A stretch of DNA of 64,000 nucleotides from Channallabes apus (Eukaryota > Chordata > Actinopteri > Siluriformes > Clariidae), in the NCBI GenBank assembly GCA_030522415.1, contig CM060109.1, positions 22,058,661 through 22,122,660 on the forward strand, written 5' to 3'. Positions 23,640-35,518 of this stretch are shown one piece after another. The position numbers and the translations under genes were made by a program. How positions within the stretch are numbered: the first letter of the stretch is position 1; each line of letters opens with the position of its first letter. The notes beneath the pieces were generated by a model. That model worked only from the letters and a program-made list of their open reading frames with translations. It was not told the origin of the DNA and made no database searches.

Positions 23640-25650
23640 CTGTATATCCACTTTAGAATACCAGCTCTTTTAATTTTGTGAGTTTTGTAGTCGAATCCCC
23701 AAATAGTGTTAAATGGAAAGCTAGTGCACTATGTAGGGTGTACAATCCACTTGTTCCACACACCAGGTAGTGCCCTTGATTAGGGAGTACAGATGGATTT
23801 TGGATTCAGCCTAGTGTTAGAAGCTAGTCACCTCAGGAGTTAAAAAAAAAAAAAAAAAAAGCAATTCGGAAGACTTAGAAGCAATTACCTGATGTTTTAA
23901 GATGAGTTTTCTTGCTGAAAGTGCTTAAGTTAGTGGTTTTGAATGTGGGTTTGTCAGGTAGCTGCTCTCTCCTGCGTACTACAAACTGTACAGACCTACT
24001 TTCACCCATACTGTGACCAACAGCTATAGTGTAATTAATAGTCATTGGAACACCTGTGACACGTGGGCCATACATACAGTTAAACATCCCAGTGCTGTTA
24101 CAGTCTATTATCACCCCTCGTGGAATGCCTCTTATCCAATCAGAACACGGAATCAGAACTAACCGTTGTATAATTACAGTAAGGCCAATTTCATCAAATA
24201 TGTAATGATATTTCTATACTCAGGTGTTGAGAGCTATAAAGCTGCTTGAATGTTTGTACGTGTTAATCTACAGTATGACCAAACTGGATAAATTGCCAGA
24301 ACAAATTCTGAAATGCTCAAAAAGGACTTGATGTACTATTAAAAATGTGATTAAAAAATACTGCCTTCTTACACTGTCATGGCTAATAATGGCAAAACAA
24401 ATTAACACATCAAGAAAAAAAAGACCTAATAGTCATGAATAAATATGACTTAAATCTTTATCATAGGAGGCTGGTCAAAAGGGTTGTTGAAGCGGTGAGA
24501 TTTCCCCATTGCTAGATGTCTTCTTTTGATTGCTGTGAGCAAAGTATGTGCATAATGTAACATAGCTCAAGGGAAGGACTGAACTTTGACCTATATTCTA
24601 GTTTAATTTTATCACTATTCAATTACTTCTTACTGATTTAATTGTATGTTTAAAAATGTACATTTACAAGACCTAAATCAGTACACTTACATATACAGTA
24701 CTATTTATGTACTTACACATCACATTCAAATTAAAAGTTGTTTATTGTACTGGCTATTAAAGAGATTGGGGTAGAGTTGTTCATACAGATTTCTGCGACA
24801 AAAGTCTCATCCAGTCATCCTGTAGACCGCTGAGGACTGTATGGACATTCCAAAGCTGCAATAAAACCCCACCGTGAAACCGTAGTTGTAATTTACATGG
24901 CACATTTGCACACTTTTAAAACAGAACCATGAAATCGGAAAAACAGCATGAAACAGTATGCGTTTGGATTGACAGGAGAAGAGTCGCCTGCTGTCTAAAG
25001 CAAAATTTCTCATGTGGGCATGTATGTGTGCTTAACCCATGTGTCTTTGGAGCATGTTGTCTAATGTGAGAACCCAGACAGACTGCTAAGAAAAACACAC
25101 AGCACAGACAGCCAGAGTTGTGAAAAATGAGAAAGTTCTTTCTGTATACATACACACACACATACACACAGAAGGAGAGAGTGATGGCATGGCTACATAT
25201 CAAATATATGTGAATGTTTGCTTGTGTAAGCTACTGTAAATCGAAGTGTACTGTTAGAGCCTGGACAGTATAGACAAATCTTATTTTTACCCACTCAGTC
25301 CACCTACTTACAAATACATATACTGTTCACAGCCCACCTCATAACCTGACACCAACCTTCTGCCACCCATTATAATATATATTTAATAATATTTTATGAT
25401 ACTACAGTACTTTTGTATATACTGTATTTATACATTAATATGTTTCCACCTCTAATATTTAAGAATGGATGTGTTCTCACAGGTGTTGAAAGTGTCCTTT
25501 TTTTATTAACGTGGTTCTGAAGGTATTTACATGAAATATATGTGAGTGCTTTTGTAAAGTCAAGTATGATAATAATTTTTAATAAATGAAATATGTTTAG
25601 CATTAGAACATTGCTGTGGAATCCATTCTTTAGTCCAACTAGGCACCTTG
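23640..25650. other. gene-free stretch
   Basis: No coding frame or repeat family recognised. There is an A tract at 23841-23860 and a short CA patch near 25151-25170. Confidence 0.5.
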
Positions 25651-25659
25651 GAGGCTGGT

Positions 25660-25850
25660 GTATTTATTCCCATTTTTAACGACTTAGAAGGAATTCCTGT
25701 AAACATTCACACACTACAGGTGATTTACAATGTGTTTGGACTGTGGGAGGAAACCGGAGAACCCGGAGGAAACCCACCAACCATAGGGAGAACATGTACA
25801 CAGACCCGAGGCTGGAATCGAACCCTAGAGGTGTGCTATACGCAAATCCA
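25660..25850 (-). mobile_element. DANA-like SINE fragment, minus strand
   Basis: Carries TTTGGACTGTGGGAGGAAAC and GGGAGAACATGTACACAGAC in minus orientation plus the inverted B box (GGAATCGAACCCT, 25815). The tail half is missing. Confidence 0.7.
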
Positions 25851-26004
25851 CCATAAGAGGATGCTTTAAAAAGTAATTATGGCTTTATGTAGGTTTTATA
25901 TCTTTATGTAATCAATTCAGTCTGTAACTGTATGTCATTCGATTTAATGAGTTCAACATAAATCTCCTATTATTCACCAATTAGTTTAGTTTGAGTTTAA
26001 CTTA

Positions 26005-26558
26005 CACTACCGTTCAAAGTTTGGGGTCACTTGCAAATTTCTTTGTTTTTGTTTAGTGATTTATTTTCTACATTCTACAACAATACTGGGGATTTCAAAA
26101 CTATAAAATAACACATATGGGATTAGGTAATTACGCAACAACAACAAAAACAACAGTTAGTTGTTATTTTAAGACACAGAGGTCAGCCTTTCTGTAATAG
26201 TTCCTGCAAGAACAGTATTGTCAAGTGCATTTGCAAAATCCGTCAAGCACCATAATGAAACTGGCTCTCATGAAGGCCGTCCCAGGAGGACGAGACCAAA
26301 ACCTACCTCTGCTGCAGACGAGAAGTTCATTTAGAGTTATCAGCCTGAAAAATGACCAATTAACAGCACCTCAGATTAGAGGCGTTATGAAGTCTTTACA
26401 GAGCAGAAGTAGCAGAAACATCTCAATATCAACTGTTCAAAGGAGATGAATGCATTTTTGGACGCCTTCAGCATTCCTTTACAATGTAGAAAGAAATAAA
26501 AATCAGGAACCATCATGGAGTTAGAAAGTGATCTAAAACTTTTGAACGGTAGTATATA
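26005..26558 (+). mobile_element. Tc1-type MITE
   Basis: Inverted ends CACTACCGTTCAAAGTTTG (26008) and AAACTTTTGAACGGTAGTA (26536-26554). The interior keeps remnants of a transposase gene sense strand (26210-26450: a stretch like VKCICKIRQAP and one like RLQSRSSRNISISTVQRR) but lacks the catalytic region. It is the sister copy of the element at 13205-13908. Confidence 0.75.
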
Positions 26559-26559
26559 T

Positions 26560-28795
26560 ATTTTATTTGAGTGGAAATTCTGTTCTTTTGCATCCATGAA
26601 TTCCTTCTTGTTTTTCATTTTTCACTGTGAGGTGTGTAGAAAATTAATCAACATCAGTTTGGTGGCAGTAACTCAGCGACATTGAGAAATAATAATATAA
26701 TGATAAAGAGTGCCCTAATTGAAACAAGCTAATGCAAACCATGTGGCTGGAAGTACAGAGTCACAATTGCTCTGTTATCTAAGGAATAATAAACATCAAA
26801 GGAGTGCTGTCATAGAAAAATAATCCACGACATCATGGTGAAATGTGGTTACCATATCATTGTTGATTCTTTTCCAATAACAGCACATGATGAAAGGTTT
26901 TATTACTTTCATACCCCAATAATTGAAAGATAACCACAGTTTCTGTTATAACTTTTTCTATTATTGCAGCGTGGTTTTCTTTCTTTAAGTGTGAACTGGT
27001 TTATGAGCTTTTGATTATCTGGATTGTTGTCCTTATGAATTAACAGTTATTATGAAAACATAACGTTTTTATAACAAGCAGGCATTGGTCACTCAGTCAG
27101 AGGATTTTCGCCCTCTGTGCTGAAGGCGCAGTTTAACCAACCAGCCAGGGACATCCTCATTGTTGAAAGAACAACGACACCAGAAAAGTAATTTATAAAA
27201 ACTATAATTAATACATTTATACATTTAAACCAGAGACTTAAATTACAGCTAAAACTACGGTCAGAGCCACTTTCATAGACAATATATCGACGTGTTCTTC
27301 CAAATCATAATTATATATTCCACATATATTATATATATCAATTATATATAATAATTATATATAGAACTTATATATAAAACATAATGTATGTATAACACAA
27401 GAATGTTCTACCAAGAAATAATTGGACAAATGATCTCATTAAGAGAATGTTTGTAGATATTTCTGAACTTAAATAAAAAATAAATTAATTCATTATTGGC
27501 AAATTTTATTACTGTGTGTATGTTACTTGTGATAAATTGCAGCCTTGTGTGATTAAATAATTGCACAGGTCCATATTTAGATTTTTATGCAGTTCATTGT
27601 GCAGTGCTAGAATAATATGTAATATAACAAATTTAATATAATCATATAACATGAGATACAGAGATTATATACAGTAGATGAAAATATGACAGACTGACAG
27701 AAAATAAGGTAGGTTTCCATTTTGGTAGTTTCAAGGGGAAAAAAACATATGGCATCAACAAGGAAATGAGGACCAGGGGGGAAAGTTAAGTTTCATTCAA
27801 AGTTTGTTGAAAATCATTAGAAACATTGAAAATAATACATAAACATTACATTACAGAATCATCTGCCTCTTTCCTCTACCAATTTCAATTTTGCTACCGT
27901 TTTTAAAGACAGGATCTTATCTTATTACAGGGACGCACAGATGTCCAATTGGTTATACCAGAGTTCAGAAATCTCAAATTCTCAAATATTATTTTTGTAA
28001 AAAGTTAAATGCACCTTGGCTCCCAAATGCAGAAGAATTGGTGTTCGATCAAAGCTTTTAAAATAAAAAGAATATATAGTTATTTTTAACCAAAAAAACG
28101 TAATATATAAATATAAATAATGATCAAGTAGAAAACATCTATACATTCCAAGATATAATGTAGATTTTCAGTAAAACAAACTTTCTCCTATTTTATTCCC
28201 TTTACTGTCACGTACAGTGAAGGAAACGGATAGTAGTGACACTGTTGCCCGTGATGGATGTTCTATGACATACTGTAGAGTAAACTTACCCAGCGGGAAC
28301 ACACACACAATTATTTTCTTGCACAGTTTTTAGAGTGCCAAAGTGTGTCTTTTAACCACATATCTCCCTAATGGTCTTCCTGTAAAGACCACAGGCATAT
28401 ATGAATTTCCTCTGTTTGTATATGTATTTATATTATCGCAGACCCGCCCATACGTACATGTGTGTTTTCCATGTGTGTTCTGAAAGGACTCTTTGTCTCA
28501 GTGATTTTTACAGAAGGTATGTATCTGTGTGAAATGAAAAAAGGATGGGAGAGTCAGAAATAGAGAGGCATCTTGCATTAAATCAGGTACTGGACATTTC
28601 AGACTACATTTTTCTTTTGTCCAATTTCCCGTAGAAAGACGTAAGGTAAGAAGTGAAATTGGGTGTGTGACTGTGTCTGGTACACGACCTCTAAATTACC
28701 CTGCTTGCAATATAGTCTGACTCAGAAAATGTCTGTAGTGTTTATTTGAAGAAAAGCATTTATTTGAAGGCTAGCACGCACTTTTGGTATAGTGG
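26560..28795. other. gene-free AT-rich stretch
   Basis: No gene seen. An AT palindrome-rich patch lies at 27305-27385. Confidence 0.55.
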
Positions 28796-28798
28796 AGG

Positions 28799-28800
<2 letters not shown>

Positions 28801-28844
<44 letters not shown>
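28801..28844. repeat. (CA)n microsatellite
   Basis: Uninterrupted CA run. Confidence 0.9.
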
Positions 28845-28848
<4 letters not shown>

Positions 28849-29210
28849 AATGGATGCCTGAATCCATTACTTTTACCCAACTTCGCATGAAATCATATAA
28901 AAAAAGATATATATACATATGCCATGACACTGGTATAAAATGCTTTCACAAAACAATAGAAAAGCAATTTGCTCTGTAGGTAAGCTGGTTTTATTGTAGC
29001 AAATAGCATTAATATAATATTTATTACATAACAACACCACAAGGGCATCTTAAAAGAAAGTTCTTTTGTTCTTTTGTACAGTATTCAATGTATAGAATTT
29101 TTTTTTTTTTTTATAAACTTTACACAAAGATAGCTTTTGTATGCATTATATTATTTTATACATTATATATACGGTTATATATAACTGTTATATACATATA
29201 TATATATGGG
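28845..29210. other. gene-free stretch
   Basis: AT-rich with a T tract (29098-29112) and TATA patches; nothing coding recognised. Confidence 0.5.
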
Positions 29211-29214
29211 GGGG

Positions 29215-29560
29215 TCCTGGAGCATATCCCAGGAGACTTACGGCACAATTCATCGCTGGGCACACACACATACACACAGAATCCATCTCCCTCCAACACA
29301 CACACACACACACACACACACCCACACACCCACATCCACACACACCCACACACACACACACCCACACACCCCCACACACACACCCACACAATCTATCTAA
29401 CCCAACACACACACACACACAGAATCCATCTACTCCTGACACACACACAAACACACACACGTGGACACACACAGTCACGCACAGAATCTATCTAACCCAA
29501 CACACACATACACACACAGAATCCATCTTCTGAACACAACACCCGCCCCCCAACACATAC
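29215..29560 (-). repeat. SINE tail fragment expanded into an imperfect CA-rich minisatellite
   Basis: 29215-29275 keeps the tail end of a DANA-like SINE in minus orientation (GGAGCATATCCCAGGAGAC). It passes into a long CA-rich tract in which a unit containing ACAGAATC.ATCT recurs several times (near 29277, 29391, 29420, 29484, 29517), so the array mixes CA slippage and a longer unit. Confidence 0.75.
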
Positions 29561-29565
29561 ACATA

Positions 29566-30340
29566 CAGTGGTGTGAAAAACTATTTGCCCCCCTCCTGAT
29601 TTCTTATTCTTTTGCATGTTTGTCACACAAAATGTTTCTGATCATCAAAGACATTTAACTATTAGTCAAAGATAACACAAGTAAACACAAAATGCAGTTT
29701 TTAAATGAGGGGTTTTATTATTTAGGGAGAAAAAAAATCCAAACCTACATGGCCCTGTGTGAAAAAGTAATTGCCCCCTGAACCTAATAACTGGTTGGGC
29801 CACCCTTAGCAGCAATAGCTGCAATCAAGCGTTTGTGATAACTTGCAACGAGTCTTTTACAGCGCTCTGGAGGAATTTTGGCCCTCAAAATCCCAATTTT
29901 GGATCTCAATTACTTTTGTTCTCATTTGTTCCTGAATTTCTTTGGATCTTAGCATGATGTCTAGCTTTTGAGGTGCTTTTGGTCTACGTCTCTGTGTCAG
30001 GTAGCTCCTATTTAAGTGATTTCTTGATTGAAACTGGTGTGGCAGTAATCAGGCCTGGGGGTGACTACAGAAATTGAACTCAAGTGTGATAAACCACAGT
30101 TATAACCAAGTTATTTTTTAACAAGGGGGGCAATCACTTTTTCACACAGGGCCATGAAGATTTGGAGGGTTTTTTCTCCCTTAATAACATAAACCTTCAT
30201 TTAAAAACTGCATTTTGTGTTCAATTATGTTATCTTTGACTAATAGTTAACGGTTTTTGATGAGCAGAAACATTTAAGTGTGACAAACATGCAAAAGAAT
30301 AAGAAATCAGGAAGGGGGCAAATAGTTTTTCACACCACTG
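29566..30340 (-). mobile_element. internally deleted Tc1 derivative of the element at 49319
   Basis: Both ends are CAGTGGTGTGAAAAACTATT and its inverse, flanked by TA (29564-29565 and 30341-30342). 29566-29883 matches the 3' end of the intact element at 50937 down to about 50626, and about 29903-30340 matches its 5' end (about 49319-49756), so roughly 870 bp of the transposase gene is missing. An 18-bp stretch at the junction (29885-29902) belongs to neither side. The terminal repeats are kept, so transposase from a full copy could in principle move it. Confidence 0.92.
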
Positions 30341-30342
30341 TA

Positions 30343-31190
30343 TACTGTATATGCACAAACACATAATCCATAAACACACAGACACACACACACACAATGC
30401 ATCTCCTCCAACACAACACTCCCACACACACACACACACACACACACACAGTGTGCAATCAGTGTTCTCTGGAGATTGCATGCAGTATCGCTTGGCACTC
30501 CTGGGTTTTTCCTCTTTCCTACTTTGCTGTAGCCTTGAGCAAGTTGAGAGATGCTTGACTGATGAGTTCGTCTCCAGCGATGAATTGCTTCAATATAGTT
30601 TTGGAAGCATGGAAAGGGTGTATGTGCTTGCGGTTTATAATCAGCTTAAGAAACCCACGTATTATGCAGAGCTACACATAATTTGGTCTAGTTTGCTCTT
30701 TAATGGTGTATGCTATGTCTCTGATATTTATCTGGAGATTTATTTACTGAGGCCAATAAAATCATCATTGTACAAACCATCAGCTAAACGCATCATCAAC
30801 ATTGTATTGTTATCACTACCCCAATTTTTAAAACATTGTAATATGTAACACAGCTTTGTCCTGAACAAAAGACTGTAAGTACATGTGGTGTTTAATTATA
30901 GGATGTACATTGTCATTTAGCTTTAATTACTATGATTAGCCATACAGTTTGTGAAGTGAGGCATTGCAGTATCCTAATCTCACAATGGCTAATTTCATGC
31001 TACAGTCAGGGAGATCATGAGCTGTTCCTCTGTGTCTTACTCCAGAAATGGTGATGTACAGGACAGATGATCATTCTGGTGTAGCTTTCCTGACCTTTAA
31101 CCCTGCAAAACACTTTTTTTGATGTAATAATTCAAAACATCCTAAAAAAATTATAATACATGTAGGAATTCAAAAGCGGTTAAGAAATTA
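30343..31190. other. stretch with CA repeat and an unconvincing open frame
   Basis: CA-rich tracts lie at 30372-30395 and 30422-30450. A 165-codon frame (30351-30848) begins inside the CA tract; its later part has no recognisable domain, so I do not call a gene. Confidence 0.5.
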
Positions 31191-31194
31191 GTAC

Positions 31195-31490
31195 AGTTGC
31201 CTCGACCCCTCAAGAGCTAGTATGGATCTCAGCTTCAGAGTGTGTTTGAATGTTCTCCCAGTGCTTCCTCCATGTAGACTGGTTTTCTCACACAGTCTAA
31301 AGACAGAAGCGTGGGCAGATATGTGGTGTTTCAACATCGGTCACATGTGATTAGCCGTGTGAGTGTGTATGTGAGCTTGTGCCCTGCTGTAGGTTGGTAC
31401 CTCTTCCAGGATGTCCAGTGCCTATTATCATGAACCACCTGCGAGAGTTCCAGGTTCCCCAAGACCCTACATAAGATAAGCGGTATGGAA
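31195..31490 (+). mobile_element. DANA-like SINE, degraded
   Basis: Order of landmarks is that of the family: GTTTGAATGTTCTCCCAGTG, then CACAGTCTAAAGACAG, GTGAGTGTGTATGTGAG, TTGGTACCTCTTCCAGGATG and GATAAGCGGTATGG at the end. Many substitutions. Confidence 0.65.
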
Positions 31491-31604
31491 CAAATGATAC
31501 AAAGCGCTGACCCTGGAGATTTCGGGCAAAAAATCCTAAATAACCATCTGGCAAAAACATTCGCCAATATAGAATTATTATTGTATCATAATAATGTATT
31601 ATAA

Positions 31605-31606
31605 CA

Positions 31607-31637
<31 letters not shown>
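31605..31637. repeat. (AAGAT)n repeat
   Basis: Pentanucleotide run directly before the solo LTR. With the sequence right of that LTR it may be the simple tail of a minus-strand LINE into which the LTR inserted. Confidence 0.85.
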
Positions 31638-31638
<1 letters not shown>

Positions 31639-31639
<1 letters not shown>

Positions 31640-33342
31640 GTGAGGGTTGCCCACTAGAGGGCAGTGTTTTGTAGTTTTGTTCATAGACTCAGTTTCCCAG
31701 AAGGCACCTCAGTCAGGTGACGCAGATGCCCACCTGAACTGAGGATGCTCATTAGTCATGTTTTAAATAGCTATTAGTTCTGGGAAACTGGGTCGAGCAT
31801 TAATTTCTGTTCTGTTATGTGGGTTTTGTTTGATCTGGTTTTATTTTGATGACAGTTGGCCTTTTTTGTTTATGGAGCTTTAAGTTAAGTTTGTTTCTAT
31901 TAAAATGTCTTTGTCTCTGTGTCTCCTAGCAGGATTAGCCTCTAGGAGAATTAGCCGTTTGTGTTTACCCTCATGTGTAAGTAACCCCCATTGCATGTTA
32001 GTTATTAGTCTGTATAAATATTAATGAGGGCACTAATAACATGTTTAGATCTTAGTCTGTCTAGTCTCATCATCTGATTAGCTCTTAGTCTGTTTAGGTA
32101 CTAACCTGTTTAGCAACTAACCTTTAGAGTTCTTAGTCTGTTCCATACCTAGTCTGCTGTGTACCTTGTATGTTTGTCCCTTGGGTCTCAGGCTACTAGC
32201 CTGTTTAGCAATTGGTCTGTTTGGCTACTAGCTAGCTTAGCAGCCAATGGGTGTAACAGCTAGTAGACCTAGCCAAGCCTGTCTTGTTTGTTTATCCCTT
32301 GCATGCATAGTCCCTAGTGTTTAGTCCTCTAGGCTGTTTGGTCTGTCTTGTCTTGTCCAGTCTGTATTGTATCAGTGTTTGTAATCCCTAGTTATGGAAT
32401 AAAATCACTGTCAAAAATATTCGTGCGTAAAAAAATGATTTGTGTGTAATCTACGGCCACGACAGCGTACAGATACGAGATTTTGTGTGTTTGTTACAAT
32501 ACAACTCTGAAATATACGACTCTGACCGCTTACAGATACGAATCTCGTTGTTACAACTCCTCTGTTTCACGGACGAATTGCGAAATTACGGGTACGAATG
32601 CTGTGCGTGAAACCACTGTCAAAAATACGTCATCAAGATCACAGGCATTACTATCAGAGGGAAGATTAATCGATTCCACGATATGCGCATGATTCTGAGT
32701 GCTTACTTACTATAGTTAAACTATCTTCTTAATATTAATCCTTTCTGTAATTAGTGATAACTAACCCTTAGAAATTTGGGTGGAATTGTGCACTTACCTG
32801 AGACGATGAGTGAGCTATTGGCTGCTGATCCGCCATTTGGCGCCTGTGGTTTAAACCGCTAAAGGGCTCATGCGCATATCGTGGAATCGATTAATCTTCC
32901 CTCTGATAGTAATGCCTGTGATCTTGATGACGTATTTTTGACAGTGGTTTCACGCACAGCATTCGTACCCGTAATTTCACAATTCGTCCGTGAAACAGAG
33001 GAGTTGTAACAACGAGATTCGTATCTGTAAGCGGTCAGAGTCGTATATTTCAGAGTTGTATTGTAACAAACACACAAAATCTCGTATCTGTACGCTGTCG
33101 TGGCCGTAGATTACACACAAATCTTTTTTTTACGCACGAATGTTTTTGACAGTGATTTTATTCCATACTAGTCTGTGTATGTTTTAGTTTGAGTTTTGTT
33201 TATAGTATGCTCCAAGTTTAAGCCAACTTCCTTTATTCATGTTTTGTTTATTATTATTAAAGACTATTTGTTACACCTCATCCCCCTCTGCGCCTATACC
33301 TCACCTCCTTGCCCACAGTCCAAGACCTAGCAGTTCGTGACA
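31639..33342 (+). mobile_element. solo LTR split by a foldback element
   Basis: The segment starts TGTGAGGGTTGC, ends GTTCGTGACA, and is bordered by the same five bases ATAGG on each side (31634-31638 and 33343-33347), which is an LTR insertion without internal region. After subtracting the 775-bp insertion and its 5-bp duplication the LTR is about 924 bp. A region rich in TAGTCTGTTTAG-type units (about 32000-32380) lies inside, and ATTATTAAAG near 33256 may be a polyadenylation signal. Solo LTRs arise by recombination between the two LTRs of a full element. Orientation is inferred from that signal. Confidence 0.75.
32393..33167. mobile_element. foldback transposon with near-identical 300-bp inverted arms
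   Basis: 32393-32692 and 32868-33167 are reverse complements differing at only a few positions, separated by a 175-bp centre. CTAGT stands on both sides (32388-32392 and 33168-33172). The motif CACTGTCAAAAAT occurs at the ends and again inside each arm (32614 in the left one). A 69-codon frame is mirrored identically in both arms, but this simply reflects arm identity. No transposase is encoded. Confidence 0.88.
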
Positions 33343-33347
33343 ATAGG

Positions 33348-33690
33348 TTAAATCTTTATTGTATCGCCAACAAGGAAATTCACATACAGCAGCAAAAGAG
33401 AAGCAGAAGCAATCAATAAAGAAATAAAATTATTAATGAGGCTTTTACACTATAGACACAAAATAGACTTTATACAATAAATAAACATTACCAGTTTTGG
33501 GGATAAGATTAACAATAATGCAAGTACATTAATATAGCTAAAACTATGGTCAGAGCTGTAGTTTCAATATACTGTATTATTGAGTACCATATTATTTAGT
33601 AAATAGTATTTGATGATGAATATTAATGTATTATTTTAATTACAAAAACTCTAGAAAAGGCACATGGTTTTGAGTTTGAGGGATTTTCTT
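33348..33690 (-). repeat. possible LINE 3' end fragment
   Basis: Minus-strand sequence near 33390-33355 (GAATTTCCTTGTTGGCGATA then CAATAAAGATT) looks like the 3' end of a fish non-LTR element, and the (AAGAT)n run on the far side of the solo LTR would be its tail. The family cannot be named. Confidence 0.35.
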
Positions 33691-33691
33691 A

Positions 33692-33948
33692 TTCACCCAG
33701 TCTCTATACCGCTTGTTCTTTAAAAGTTCACATGAGGCCTGAAGACTGTCCCAGGGGACTCGGGGGGGGGGGGGGGGGGGGGATTAGATGGAGTACACCC
33801 TTGACAGGGTGCCAATACATCGCAGGGCACACAATCACACACATACTCTGCTGGCAAGTGGGAAATTGAAATTAGTCTAATCTGCATGTCTTAGGACTGT
33901 GGAAAGGAGAAAACCCGAGCACCCAGAGGAAACCTCTGGGAGAATATT
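33692..33948 (-). mobile_element. DANA-like SINE, minus strand
   Basis: Tail end (CAGTCTCTATACCGCTTGTT) at the left, then GACAGGGTGCCAATACATCG and GTCTAATCTGCATGTCTTAG. An expanded G homopolymer (33763-33781) interrupts it, and the head is missing where the LINE tail begins. Confidence 0.7.
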
Positions 33949-33949
33949 C

Positions 33950-35518
33950 AATTCAATTCAATTCAATTTTATTTATATAGCGCTTTTAACAATGGTCATT
34001 GTCTCAAAGCAGCTTCACAAAAATTTAAGAAATTTAAGAAATTTAACAAAAAAAAAAAAAAAAAAACATTTTATATATATATATATATAGAAAAATTATA
34101 TATAAAGTAATAAATAAATAAAATTATAATAGAAAATAAATAAATAAAAACAAATAATAATTATAGAAAAGAAAATAATTGGAAGTGTGGATGTGTGAGA
34201 AAAATGTGCAGATAATAATGAGATGAATGAATGAAATGTCTCTGATGAGCAAGCCAAGGGTGACGGCGACGGTGGCAAGGAAAAACTCCCTGAGATGGCA
34301 TTAGGAAGAAACCTTGAGAGGAACCAGACTCAACAGGGAACCCATCCTCATTTGGGCGATAACAGATAGAAATGATATAACATCTTGTGTGTTGTGCAGG
34401 TGAAAATTCAATATGACAGAAATTATTTAAATTGTCATGAAGACCAGTTCAGCATAGGGACGAGTCAGTAGGTGCAGAGGGCAGATGAGGTCTGGATCAC
34501 TGGAAGCACAGGAGCAGCATGTGTAGCTCCAACCATCATAAAGCTGAATCCAGCTGGAGCTGGTCCTTCTCTGGATGCCTCAGGAACCTCGCAGGGTCGG
34601 CCTTTATCTACTGAAGCTGGCAAAATCTCCCGATGCCTCGGGATGGGTAGAGAAATACAGAACAGATGGGGAGAATTAGCGTAGTTGCCATTCGGTATAG
34701 GTGTACTGGAGTATGAGTACTGGGATGAGTTATGTGTATGCCAGATTAAAAAGATGCGTCTTGAGTCTACTTTTGAACTGAGAAACCGTGTCTGCTCCCC
34801 GAACACTGTCTGGAAGGCTATTCCAAAGCTTTGGAGCTAAATATGAAAAAGCCCTACCCCCCTTTGTAGATTTTGAAATTCTGGGAACTACCAGAAGTCC
34901 GGAGTTTTGTGATCTTAAGGCGCGTGGTGGATTGTAGCGTATCAGAAGACTGGTTAGGTATGTGGGAGCTAAACCATTTAAGGCCTTGTATGTAAGTAAT
35001 ACTATTTTGTAATTTATTCTAAACTGAACAGGTAGCCAGTGCAGGGATGATAATATTGGGGTTATATGATCATATTTTCTGGATCTAGTGAGAACCCTGG
35101 CAGCTGCATTTTGGATTAACTGAAGCTTGTTTATTGAGGATGCAGGACAACCACCTAGTAATGCATTACAATAGTCCAGTCTGGAGGTCATGAATGCATG
35201 AACTAGTTTTTCTGCATCAGATACGGATAAGATGATCCTAAGTTTAGCAATATTTCGAAGATGGAAAAAGGCTGTTTTTGTGATATTTGAAATGTGATTT
35301 TCAAAAGACAAGTTACTGTCTAATATTACTCCCAGATCTTTTACTGCTGAGCTGGTAATAACAGTACATCCTTCTAAGCGCAAGCTGAATTGTGAAAGCT
35401 GTTGTGTGCTGGTTTTTGGGCCAATAAGTAATATCTCTGTCTTATCTGAATTTAGTAAAAGAAAGTTATTGGTCATCCAATCTTTTATGTCCTGGACACA
35501 CTCAGTTAATCTAGACAA
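33950..35518 (-). mobile_element. 5'-truncated L2-type (CR1 superfamily) LINE
   Basis: The minus strand carries the end of ORF2 (35518-34730), then a 3' untranslated region of about 780 bp ending GCGCTATATAAATAAA and a tail of ATTGA pentamers (about 33948-33966). Such simple-repeat tails and 5' truncation are typical of this clade. The untranslated part also occurs at 20600-21160. An A/TA-rich low-complexity patch near 34046-34090 interrupts it. Confidence 0.85.
34730..35518 (-). pseudogene. L2-type LINE ORF2 C-terminal part (262 codons uninterrupted)
   Basis: The frame begins within the reverse transcriptase thumb region (SDKTEILLIGPK near the start), followed by the conserved C-terminal stretch of L2/CR1-like ORF2: LDYCNALLGGCP, LIQNAAARVLT, LSSLHWLPV, APKLWNSLPDSVR, and ends FKSRLKTHLFNLAYT. 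The catalytic reverse transcriptase motifs and the endonuclease lie upstream and are missing. The absence of stops or frameshifts in this part suggests a fairly recent insertion. It cannot act alone. Confidence 0.88.

Noticed and set aside
29088..29533. Several overlapping frames rich in His-Thr and Cys-Val
   Set aside because: Direct translation of CA/GT simple repeats.
30351..30848. 165-codon plus-strand frame
   Set aside because: It starts inside a CA microsatellite and its later part has no recognisable features.
32483..33077. Two identical 69-codon frames in opposite orientation
   Set aside because: Identity follows from the inverted arms of the foldback element and is not evidence for coding.
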